A DNA stretch of 6,608 nucleotides from a bacterium (GTDB taxonomy: Bacteria; Bacteroidota; Ignavibacteria; Kapaibacteriales; UBA2268): positions 1 to 6,608 of the forward strand of contig JANJUO010000535.1 of the NCBI GenBank assembly GCA_024710535.1, written 5' to 3'. This document shows positions 1 through 6,331 of this stretch, piece after piece; position 1 is the stretch's first letter, and every line of letters begins with the position of its first letter. The notes beneath the pieces were generated by a model that searched no databases, was not told the origin of the DNA, and saw only the letters and a list, made by a program, of their open reading frames with translations. A program made the position numbers and the translations under genes.

Positions 1-1779
1 GGTTATACTTGTGGCGATTTGTTTTTTCAGAAACTTTTACTCAAAAAAGTTGAAGAAGCTCTAATAGATTTTTGTGAATTTTCAGAAGAATTCAAAACTA
101 CATATATCTTGGGCGCCCCTTTAATAAATGCCGGAAAACTATATAATTGTGCGGTTATTGTTTCTCAAGGTGAAATTATCGGAGTAGTTCCCAAAACATA
201 TATTTGCAATTATAATGAGTATTACGAAGAAAGATGGTTCAGCTCGGAATTCGATAGAACGAACAATACAATCACCATTGGCACTTACGCTGTTCCATTT
301 GGAGCAGACTTGATTTTCGAGAGTATTTATGACGAAAATTTGTGTTTTGGTGTGGAAATTTGTGAAGATTTATGGGCAGTTAAGCCGCCAAGTAATGATT
401 TGGCAATAATGGGAGCAACTTTAATTTTTAATTTGTCGGCAAGTAATGAGCAACTCGGAAAAAATACTTACAGAAATGAACTCGTAAAATTCCAATCTGC
501 AAAATTAATTTCAGCTTATGTTTATGCAGGTGCAAATTCTAATGAATCCACAACTGATACAGCGTTTTCGGGTCATTTGATGATATATGAAAATGGTAAA
601 TTGCTATCAGAATTCAGAGATTTTTTGTTTGAGTCAAAAATTATTTCTGCATTTATTGATGTTCAAATTCTAACCAATGATCGCACAAAAAATAATACAT
701 ATTCAATTTCCAAAAGCGACAAACAATTCAGAAGAGTTCTTGCAGATTTCGGATATTTTAATGGCGAACATTTTGATAGAGATTATTCTCAAAATCCATT
801 TGTTCCGGCAGATATCAATGAAAGAAGAAATAATTGTGAGGAAATAAGCAAAATTCAAGTTACAGGTTTGGCAAAAAGACTCAAACATATCGGTACAAAA
901 AGCACAGTTGTTGGCGTTTCCGGCGGTTTAGACTCCACTCTTGCCCTTCTCTCAATTGTAAAAACATATCAAAAACTCAATATTCCTTTAGAAAATATTA
1001 CAGCGGTTACAATGCCGGGATTTGGTACTACAGGACGAACAAAATCGAATGCCGTAAAATTGATTGAACTTCTAAAAACAGGTTTTCGAGAAATTAACAT
1101 AACAAAATCTGTTCTTCAGCATTTTGAAGATATAAATCATAATCCGGAAAATTATGATATTGTTTATGAAAATGCTCAGGCAAGAGAACGTACTCAAATT
1201 TTGATGGATATTGCTAATCAGGTAAACGGAATTGTGGTTGGCACCGGTGATATGTCTGAATATGCGCTTGGATGGTGCACTTATAATGGCGATCAAATGT
1301 CGATGTACGGCATCAATGCAGGAATTCCAAAAACACTGATTAAATATTTGATAGATTGGTATGCAAATGATGTTTTTGATGGTGAAATTTCCATAATTTT
1401 GAATGATATTATAAATACACCTATTTCGCCTGAACTTCTTCCACCTGATAAAGATGGAAATATTATTCAAGATACCGAAAAATCGCTTGGACCTTATTTG
1501 ATAAATGACTTCATTCTTTTCTATTTTCTTAGATACAATTTTGCACCAAAGAAAATTTTTATTTTGATTAGAAAAGCATTTGGCGATGTATATAATGACG
1601 AAGAAATCAAATCATTACTCAGAGGATTCTACAAAAGATTTTTCATAAGTCAATATAAGCGATCATCTATGCCGGATGGAGTGAAAGTTGGAACAGTTTC
1701 ACTCTCACAGAGAGCAGATTGGAGAATGCCAAGCGATGCAGAATTTAATTTATGGATAAAAGAAATAGATAGTATATAA
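1..1779 (+). CDS. nadE: Glutamine-dependent NAD+ synthetase (5'-truncated by window edge)
   Basis: This cytoplasmic enzyme makes NAD+ from deamido-NAD+ and ATP, using ammonia released from glutamine by an N-terminal nitrilase-like domain and passed to a C-terminal synthetase domain. The frame is open to base 1 and begins with GYTCGDL, which belongs just after the catalytic Glu of the glutaminase domain. About 55-60 N-terminal residues, including that Glu, therefore lie outside the window, and the TTG at 19 is not a real start. Counting codons from base 1, the triad Lys is codon 65 (VVPK) and the Cys is codon 121 (EICEDLW). The ATP PP-loop SGGLDS is at codons 307-312. The NadE signature GTGDMSE followed by ALGW and GDQMS begins at codon 414. 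The C-terminal ISPELLPP and RADWRMPSDAEF motifs are present. The 592 visible codons imply about 650 residues in full, normal for the two-domain type. The gene ends in TAA. No defects are seen; identification is firm. Confidence 0.96.
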   Translation, partial: GYTCGDLFFQKLLLKKVEEALIDFCEFSEEFKTTYILGAPLINAGKLYNCAVIVSQGEIIGVVPKTYICNYNEYYEERWFSSEFDRTNNTITIGTYAVPFGADLIFESIYDENLCFGVEICEDLWAVKPPSNDLAIMGATLIFNLSASNEQLGKNTYRNELVKFQSAKLISAYVYAGANSNESTTDTAFSGHLMIYENGKLLSEFRDFLFESKIISAFIDVQILTNDRTKNNTYSISKSDKQFRRVLADFGYFNGEHFDRDYSQNPFVPADINERRNNCEEISKIQVTGLAKRLKHIGTKSTVVGVSGGLDSTLALLSIVKTYQKLNIPLENITAVTMPGFGTTGRTKSNAVKLIELLKTGFREINITKSVLQHFEDINHNPENYDIVYENAQARERTQILMDIANQVNGIVVGTGDMSEYALGWCTYNGDQMSMYGINAGIPKTLIKYLIDWYANDVFDGEISIILNDIINTPISPELLPPDKDGNIIQDTEKSLGPYLINDFILFYFLRYNFAPKKIFILIRKAFGDVYNDEEIKSLLRGFYKRFFISQYKRSSMPDGVKVGTVSLSQRADWRMPSDAEFNLWIKEIDSI

Positions 1780-1818
1780 ATTTTTTTTAAAGTATTTCGT
1801 ATATAATTTTTTTAAAAA
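1773..1818 (+). repeat. Imperfect AT-rich direct repeat after nadE
   Basis: Two near-copies of the pattern TATATAA(A), then T7-8, then A3-5, lie 27 bases apart, at 1773-1791 and 1800-1818. The first overlaps the nadE stop codon and the second contains the TATAAT box. The similarity may only reflect the extreme A+T content. A role as a weak terminator or as promoter/regulator DNA is possible but not shown. Confidence 0.3.
1802..1807 (+). promoter_or_regulatory. Possible -10 box upstream of the response regulator gene
   Basis: TATAAT is an exact sigma-70 -10 hexamer about 30 bases before the ATG at 1838. No recognisable TTGACA or Bacteroidota TTTG partner sits at the right distance, and the spacer is almost pure A+T, where such hexamers arise by chance. 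The regulator may therefore have its own promoter, but this is weak support. Confidence 0.25.
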
Positions 1819-1837
1819 TAATAAATAAAGAAAAAAA

Positions 1838-2515
1838 ATGCAATTTGACGAGAATAATCCGATTTCAATAATAATAGCAGACGATCACGAAGTTGTAAGA
1901 GCTGGCATACGAAGATTGCTCTCAATGGATAAATCTTTGAAAATCATTGATGAAGCGTCTAATGGACGGGATGCTGCAGACTTGGTTGCATATCATAAAC
2001 CAACTATCGCGTTGCTTGATATAATGATGCCTATGATGTCCGGAATTGATGCTGTTAAGAAAATTAAAATGACTTCGCCTGATACTTTTGTTGTTATGCT
2101 AACAGCATTCGAAGATTCGAACCACCTTGAAAAAGCATTAATGGCAGGTGCAGATGGCTATCTTACAAAAGATATCGGCGCCAAAGATTTGATAAAAGCA
2201 ATTCATACAGTATTACTGGGCGAGCGAGTTTTTAGCAAATCTATCATTATGATAATGCAAAATAGATATGTACCAAATCTACAGGTAGATGAGCAGATTA
2301 CTATTACAAAACGTGAGCAGGAAATCCTGAATTTGATTGCCTTGGGCAGAAAAACAGCAGAAATTTCCGATACATTAAGTTTGAGTTCGCGTACGGTTGA
2401 AACGCATCGCTATAATTTAATGAAAAAACTCAAACTCAATAGTGCGGCAGAACTTGTTCGCTATGCAGTTGTTACAACAAATGTGATGGAAAATCCAGAG
2501 AATTTATTAGACTAA
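1838..2515 (+). CDS. NarL/FixJ-family two-component response regulator (REC + LuxR-type HTH)
   Basis: This is a cytoplasmic DNA-binding transcription regulator controlled by phosphorylation from a sensor kinase. Residues about 9-125 form a receiver domain with all key positions: acidic pair D15-D16, phosphoacceptor D61 in LLDIMMP, T89 in MLTAF, and K111 in YLTKD. Residues about 155-212 form a GerE/LuxR-type helix-turn-helix (ITKREQEIL, then the recognition-helix region SSRTVETHRYNL). The 225-residue length is typical of the family. The ATG follows an A-rich leader (ATAAAG plus an A run) with no strong Shine-Dalgarno site. No histidine kinase gene adjoins it: nadE lies upstream and a helicase gene downstream, so its partner and target genes cannot be named. 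The exact subfamily is unresolved; the general class is firm. Confidence 0.95.
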   Translation: MQFDENNPISIIIADDHEVVRAGIRRLLSMDKSLKIIDEASNGRDAADLVAYHKPTIALLDIMMPMMSGIDAVKKIKMTSPDTFVVMLTAFEDSNHLEKALMAGADGYLTKDIGAKDLIKAIHTVLLGERVFSKSIIMIMQNRYVPNLQVDEQITITKREQEILNLIALGRKTAEISDTLSLSSRTVETHRYNLMKKLKLNSAAELVRYAVVTTNVMENPENLLD

Positions 2516-2530
2516 AATTTTATTTCAGTC
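2510..2530 (+). terminator. Weak hairpin at the response regulator stop codon
   Basis: Bases 2510-2518 and 2522-2530 pair as a 9-position stem with one A-C mismatch around a TTT loop; the stem includes the TAA stop at 2513-2515. The stem is AT-rich and is not followed by a T run (the next bases are TGTTGAAAG), so it is a poor intrinsic terminator. It may protect the mRNA 3' end or have no role. Confidence 0.25.
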
Positions 2531-2636
2531 TGTTGAAAGTAGATAATTAAGACGTTAAGGACTTGGCTGAAGTCACTTGTTACAGATTCAGTATGTAACA
2601 AAGGGCTCTGAAGCCATTTGCATTAGTATTTCAACA
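2531..2636 (+). ncRNA. Candidate structured RNA element in the 2516-2725 gap
   Basis: This non-coding interval between the regulator and helicase genes is dense in complementary segments. TGTTGAAA at 2531-2538 pairs with TTTCAACA at 2629-2636 and could close a 106-base domain. Inside are a 5-bp hairpin (2560-2564 with 2570-2574), an 8-bp hairpin (TTGTTACA at 2577-2584 with TGTAACAA at 2594-2601, 9-base loop), and a 4-bp hairpin (2604-2607 with 2612-2615). An alternative helix joins 2564-2568 to 2612-2616. Loop bases TTCAG (2587-2591) complement CTGAA at 2567-2571 and 2608-2612, so a pseudoknot is conceivable. It matches no riboswitch or RNA family I recognise and is not a tRNA. An 8-bp match over this distance can occur by chance, so this is a candidate only; strand is assumed from the flanking genes. 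Confidence 0.25.
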
Positions 2637-2691
2637 TAACTTTTTCAGCAGTCTCTTAATATATTATGACTATTAAAAGGCAAAAAAATCG

Positions 2692-2699
2692 TATTTTTG
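2692..2699 (+). promoter_or_regulatory. Possible Bacteroidota-type -7 promoter box before the helicase gene
   Basis: TATTTTTG fits the Bacteroidota -7 consensus TAnnTTTG exactly. I see no TTTG (-33 element) 19-21 bases upstream, so the match is incomplete and could be chance in T-rich DNA. If real, transcription would begin between 2700 and 2710, downstream of the ATG at 2666 but upstream of the ATG at 2726. That would support the later start for the helicase. Confidence 0.3.
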
Positions 2700-2725
2700 T
2701 TTTTTTGATTATCACTTTTTATAAA

Positions 2726-5011
2726 ATGTCTGAATATTTAAACAATTTTGAATCAATTTCAAATTCAAATAAATCTGCTATAACCGAAGGCTTGAATCCT
2801 GAACAAAAATCAGCTGTTGAAATTATAAATGGTCCGATTTTGGTTCTTGCAGGCGCCGGTAGTGGAAAAACTCGCGTTCTCACTAATCGTATTGCCTATT
2901 TAATTGAAAATAATATTAATCCAAGTAATATTCTTGCTCTTACTTTCACAAACAAAGCTGCTAATGAGATGAAAGAGCGAATTGCACGCCTTGTTCATTA
3001 TAAATTGGCGAGAAATATTTGGGCGGGCACATTCCATTCTGTATTTGCAAGAATCCTTCGACTTGAAGCCAGCAAGATAGGGTACGAAAGCAATTTTTCG
3101 ATTTACGACCAAGATGACTCTACAAGTGTTGTGAAAAATTTGATGAAAGATGCAAATTACGGTTCAGCAAAACTACAGCCTGCAAATGTTCGTGGAGTGA
3201 TTTCATCATGCAAAAATAAGATGATAAGTTGGCAAGAATTCGAACGTAGTGCCACAAATTCAATCGAAAGACAAATTGCAGAGATTTTCAGAGAATACGA
3301 AAATACTCTTGTTCGAAATAATGCAATGGATTTCGATGATCTACTTTTGAATTTCATTAGTTTGCTTGGCAAATCAAAAGATATTTTGAAAGAATATCAA
3401 GATAAATTCAAATACATACTCGTTGACGAATATCAAGACACAAACAAAGCCCAATATATTGCAATTCAAATGCTGGCAAAAGCACATCAAAATATTTGCG
3501 TTGTTGGTGATGATGCACAAAGTATATACCGTTGGCGTGGTGCCGAAATTCAGAATATTCTCGATTTCCAGAAAGATTATCCTTATTCTAAAATTGTAAG
3601 ATTGGAGCAGAACTATCGCAGTACGAAAGTGATTCTTGCCGCCGCTCATGCAGTTATCAGCAATAATAGCAGACAAATTCCAAAAAAATTATGGACAGAT
3701 AATCCCAAAGGTGATTTGATTGAAGTATTGGCATGCTCTGACGACCGTGAAGAAGCTCGTAAAGTTGCCGAAATAATCCAAAGAATGTATAATTCCGGAC
3801 TCAATCTTAAAGATTTTGCAATTCTTTATAGAACAAATGCGCAATCTCTATCTTTGGAAACATCACTTAGAGCATTGAATTTGCCATATATAATTGTGGG
3901 TGGCGTTTCATTTTATAAAAGAAAAGAAATCAAAGATGTACTTGCTTATATTAGGATTTTGATTAATCCAAAGGATGCAGAATCTTTGCTTAGAATTGTA
4001 AACGAACCTCCACGCGGGCTTGGTCAGACTTCAATAAATCATATAAAAGAATTTTCCAAAGATTACAACAAAACTCTTTTTGATGTCTTTGATAATGCGG
4101 ACAAAGTGGTTCATTTGCAAAATCGATCTGCCCAATCTGCAAAAGCATTTGCATCTTTTATCAGAAAATATAGCCAAATGCTGAAAGAAATGCCGCCTGT
4201 TGATGTTATCTCCGAATATATAAATGCAACCGGTATTTTGGAAATGTATAGGCAAATCAATACCGAAGACTCGCTCGATCGCTGGAGCAATATCAATCAA
4301 TTACTATTTGATATAAAGCAGTATTTTACAAATAATCCAGATCTATCAATCGAGGATTATATTCAGCAAATTTCACTCGTTGCTGATATTGATGAGAAAG
4401 ATTTGAATGGTAATGCCATTACTTTGATGACTCTTCACTCTGCAAAGGGCTTGGAATACCCTAATGTATTCATTACCGGGCTTGAAAAAGGTCTATTCCC
4501 ATTATCAAGAATAGATACAACAAAAGAAGAGGAAGAAGAGGAACGCCGATTGTTTTATGTGGGAATTACACGTTCAAAAGAAAGATTGTTTCTATCTTAT
4601 GCACTCAGACGTGCCAAATTTGGTGATGTTCAAACGGCTGTTCCATCGCCATTTTTAAGAGAAATTCCTGATGAATTAACAAAATATTGGGGCAAACCAA
4701 CAAGCGGATTCATCGAAAATTCTTATCAACAAAAAACTACTTATCCGCAGAAGACATTTGCAAAACCACAGCCAAAACCTGCAATCAAAGAAAGTTATAA
4801 CCAAATTCCAGATACCGAACAAAATTATTCTCAAATTCAGCCTGTTGTAAACGAATATGCTGTTGGCGATGTCGTTTATCACAATAGTTTCGGTAAAGGT
4901 AGAATTGTTGCCCTGTCGGGTTCAGGACAGGCAAGAAAAGCCACTATAACATTCAATTCCGTTGGACAAAAACAATTAATTCTCCATTTTGCTAAATTAA
5001 AAAAGATGTAA
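2726..5011 (+). CDS. UvrD/PcrA-type superfamily 1A ATP-dependent 3'-5' DNA helicase
   Basis: This SF1A helicase unwinds DNA in nucleotide-excision repair, replication restart and clearing of stalled complexes. Numbered from the ATG at 2726 (761 residues), all motifs are present in order: Q motif LNPEQKSAV at 23-31, Walker A AGAGSGKT at 42-49, motif Ia TFTNKAANEM, motif II DEYQD at 234-238, motif III GDDAQSIYRWRG from 261, motif IV EQNYRST, motif V LHSAKGLE at 570-577, and motif VI FYVGITR at 610-616. A Q/P/Y-rich linker of roughly 50 residues follows, then a PcrA/UvrD C-terminal Tudor-like domain (about 712-761, YAVGDVVYHNSFGKGRIV), which in relatives contacts RNA polymerase. An in-frame ATG at 2666 would add 20 non-helicase residues. 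I prefer 2726 because of the motif spacing and the promoter-like box at 2692. It is followed after 2 bases by the lipoprotein gene, so the two are probably co-transcribed. UvrD and PcrA names cannot be separated from sequence alone. Confidence 0.96.
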   Translation: MSEYLNNFESISNSNKSAITEGLNPEQKSAVEIINGPILVLAGAGSGKTRVLTNRIAYLIENNINPSNILALTFTNKAANEMKERIARLVHYKLARNIWAGTFHSVFARILRLEASKIGYESNFSIYDQDDSTSVVKNLMKDANYGSAKLQPANVRGVISSCKNKMISWQEFERSATNSIERQIAEIFREYENTLVRNNAMDFDDLLLNFISLLGKSKDILKEYQDKFKYILVDEYQDTNKAQYIAIQMLAKAHQNICVVGDDAQSIYRWRGAEIQNILDFQKDYPYSKIVRLEQNYRSTKVILAAAHAVISNNSRQIPKKLWTDNPKGDLIEVLACSDDREEARKVAEIIQRMYNSGLNLKDFAILYRTNAQSLSLETSLRALNLPYIIVGGVSFYKRKEIKDVLAYIRILINPKDAESLLRIVNEPPRGLGQTSINHIKEFSKDYNKTLFDVFDNADKVVHLQNRSAQSAKAFASFIRKYSQMLKEMPPVDVISEYINATGILEMYRQINTEDSLDRWSNINQLLFDIKQYFTNNPDLSIEDYIQQISLVADIDEKDLNGNAITLMTLHSAKGLEYPNVFITGLEKGLFPLSRIDTTKEEEEEERRLFYVGITRSKERLFLSYALRRAKFGDVQTAVPSPFLREIPDELTKYWGKPTSGFIENSYQQKTTYPQKTFAKPQPKPAIKESYNQIPDTEQNYSQIQPVVNEYAVGDVVYHNSFGKGRIVALSGSGQARKATITFNSVGQKQLILHFAKLKKM

Positions 5012-5013
5012 TT

Positions 5014-5493
5014 ATGAAAAAAAATTATCTGAAAATCCTATTTTTAACTGTAATAGCAGGTTTACTATTTTCCTGCTCTGAGCAGAAAATCGACAAATTA
5101 GAAAAAGTAAGCCAAATTATTGGGAATTGGCAGAGTTTTAATAATCCTATGAATTTGGGCGAAAAATATTCCCGAATTGATGATAGTACAATTTCAGGTG
5201 TTACTTTTATGCTAAGAGATGCAGATACTATTTTCTTAGAAAAAATAGAAATTAATTCAAGAAATGGCAAGATTTTTTATTTGCCTACAATTATCGGAAA
5301 AAATGAGCCTCCAATTCCATTTGAATTCAAAAAAGATTCAGCTAATCATATTATTTTTATGAATGAAAAGCACGATTTCCCACAAAGAATTGTATATCAA
5401 TTTGTTGGAAAAGATTCAATTTATGCTTTCATTGATGGAAATTCAAGCGGAGTTTATTTGAAAAATGATTTCCAATATAATCGTGTGAAGTAA
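5014..5493 (+). CDS. Small lipoprotein with DUF6265-like domain
   Basis: This is a predicted exported lipoprotein of 159 residues with unknown function. The N-terminus has a lysine pair (MKK), a hydrophobic stretch, and a lipobox LLFSC with the lipidated cysteine at position 21, so signal peptidase II processing and envelope attachment are expected. The mature part starts with a conserved-looking IGNWQS (W39), followed by beta-strand-like segments (TFMLRDADTIFLEKIEI). It carries HDFPQRIVYQ from residue 120 and an FIDG motif. This W...HDFPQR...G pattern is what I recall of the DUF6265 family; a search should confirm it. The ATG lies 2 bases after the helicase stop, suggesting translational coupling, although the two products have no obvious shared job. 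The gene ends in TAA. Confidence 0.85.
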   Translation: MKKNYLKILFLTVIAGLLFSCSEQKIDKLEKVSQIIGNWQSFNNPMNLGEKYSRIDDSTISGVTFMLRDADTIFLEKIEINSRNGKIFYLPTIIGKNEPPIPFEFKKDSANHIIFMNEKHDFPQRIVYQFVGKDSIYAFIDGNSSGVYLKNDFQYNRVK

Positions 5494-5523
5494 ATATTAA
5501 TTACTAATAATTTTAAGTAAATA

Positions 5524-6066
5524 ATGAATTATAAATACATAGGAACCATCTCAGGTGTAAGAGCATATAACGGCGAAATGATATTATCAGACTGCCCTGA
5601 ATGGAAAATCAAAATTGCAAAAGAAGTAAGTATAAAAATTGGATTTTCCGAAAAATTTGCAAAAGTTTTTACATTAAAATCATTGAATTCAAGCAAAGGA
5701 TACGGCTCTATAATTATCAACGAGATCAAATCGGATGCAGAGGCACTCAAAATGAAAGAACAAGGTGTTTTTGTAGATGAAAATGCTCTCGAAAATGATA
5801 ACAAAAAAGTATTTGCAGGGGAATTTAATAATTATAAAGTTTTTAATAATGAAACCGGTAAATTGATCGGTAAAGTTATTGAATACTGGGAAATGCCTGC
5901 TAATGACTGTATTTTGGTTCAAACAGAACAAGGTGAATTGCCAATTCCATTTATTCCTGAATTTATCCTTGAAATTAACAAAAGACAAAAGAAAATTTAT
6001 GTAAATGTTATGGATGGATTGATGGATTTGTTAAATCAAGATAAGGACGAAGATGCAGATGATTAA
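5524..6066 (+). CDS. rimM: Ribosome maturation factor RimM (16S rRNA processing)
   Basis: RimM binds ribosomal protein S19 and helps assemble the 30S head and process 16S rRNA in the cytoplasm. The 180 residues fit the family. The N-terminal half (about 3-90) resembles the RimM barrel domain: YIGTISGVRAYNGEMIL replaces the more usual G(L/I)NGE-type opening, and KSDAEALKMKEQGVFV matches the segment before the domain linker. Residues about 101-171 form the PRC-barrel, with GKLIGKVIEYWEMPANDCI, then LPIPFIPEFI and the terminal VNVMDGLMDLL. A short acidic tail (DKDEDADD) ends the protein. The ATG is 30 bases after the lipoprotein stop with no clear terminator between. The 3' end overlaps the trmD start, the classic rimM-trmD arrangement. 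No rpsP lies immediately upstream, which is unusual. Confidence 0.93.
   Translation: MNYKYIGTISGVRAYNGEMILSDCPEWKIKIAKEVSIKIGFSEKFAKVFTLKSLNSSKGYGSIIINEIKSDAEALKMKEQGVFVDENALENDNKKVFAGEFNNYKVFNNETGKLIGKVIEYWEMPANDCILVQTEQGELPIPFIPEFILEINKRQKKIYVNVMDGLMDLLNQDKDEDADD
6043..6047 (+). promoter_or_regulatory. Shine-Dalgarno-like site for trmD inside rimM
   Basis: AAGGA lies 5 bases before the ATG at 6053 and 11 bases before the in-frame ATG at 6059. The spacing favours 6053, giving a 14-base overlap with the end of rimM. The protein alignment cannot decide, since only two extra residues are at stake. It is one of the few purine-rich ribosome sites in this window; most starts have only A-rich leaders. 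Confidence 0.4.
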
Positions 6067-6304
6067 CGAAGAAAAAATAAGAATTGATTTGATATCGGCA
6101 GTCCCTGAAATTATGGAGAGCGCCATTAATTCAAGTATTATCAAAATTGCCAGACAGAAAAATGTAGCCAAAATTGTTACGCATAATTTGCACGACTATG
6201 CTGAAGATAAATTCAAACATATAGACGACTATCCTTATGGAGGCGCCGCCGGAATGTTGATAAAGTGTCAGCCGGTATTTAATTGCATTGAGAAACTAAA
6301 ATCA

Positions 6305-6322
6305 TAAAGACATTATGATTAA
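6305..6322 (+). other. trmD: Double in-frame stop site in trmD
   Basis: TAA at 6305-6307 and TAA at 6320-6322 lie in the same frame, five codons apart, with codons AGA CAT TAT GAT between them. Each is one G-to-T change from GAA. The CAT is likewise one G-to-C change from the GAT (Asp) I expect in the ERDYDE-like motif, so three expected first-position Gs within 16 bases read as another base. The flanking codons remain in register with the TrmD family. Confidence 0.9.
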
Positions 6323-6331
6323 ATTATTTTT

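Noticed and set aside
703..1470. Minus-strand open frames opposite nadE (703-888, 1072-1470)
   Set aside because: They have no recognisable domains, low-complexity I/N/F-rich composition, and lie wholly within a well-conserved gene; they are shadow frames.
19..1779. TTG at 19 as the start of the NAD+ synthetase
   Set aside because: The frame is open to base 1 and the residues before it (GYTCGD) are conserved NadE sequence, so the gene simply enters from outside the window.
2531..2636. A tRNA or known riboswitch in the regulator-helicase gap
   Set aside because: There is no GTTCGA-type T-loop, acceptor stem or CCA, and no conserved core of a riboswitch class I can recall; only generic helices are seen.
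4697..4850. Y-x-Q/P-rich helicase linker as a repeat array or foreign insertion
   Set aside because: Variable low-complexity linkers between the helicase core and the Tudor-like tail are usual in UvrD/PcrA proteins; base composition matches the flanks.
2900..4882. Minus-strand open frames opposite the helicase (2900-3112, 3157-3372, 3374-3676, 4031-4300, 4111-4296, 4676-4882)
   Set aside because: They are antisense shadows of conserved helicase motifs with no family resemblance.
5025..5988. Minus-strand open frames opposite the lipoprotein and rimM genes
   Set aside because: They overlap convincing + strand genes and have no motif of their own.
6305..6331. A frameshift as the cause of the trmD break
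   Set aside because: Translation on both sides of the stops is in the same frame and the spacing matches the family, so no insertion or deletion is needed.
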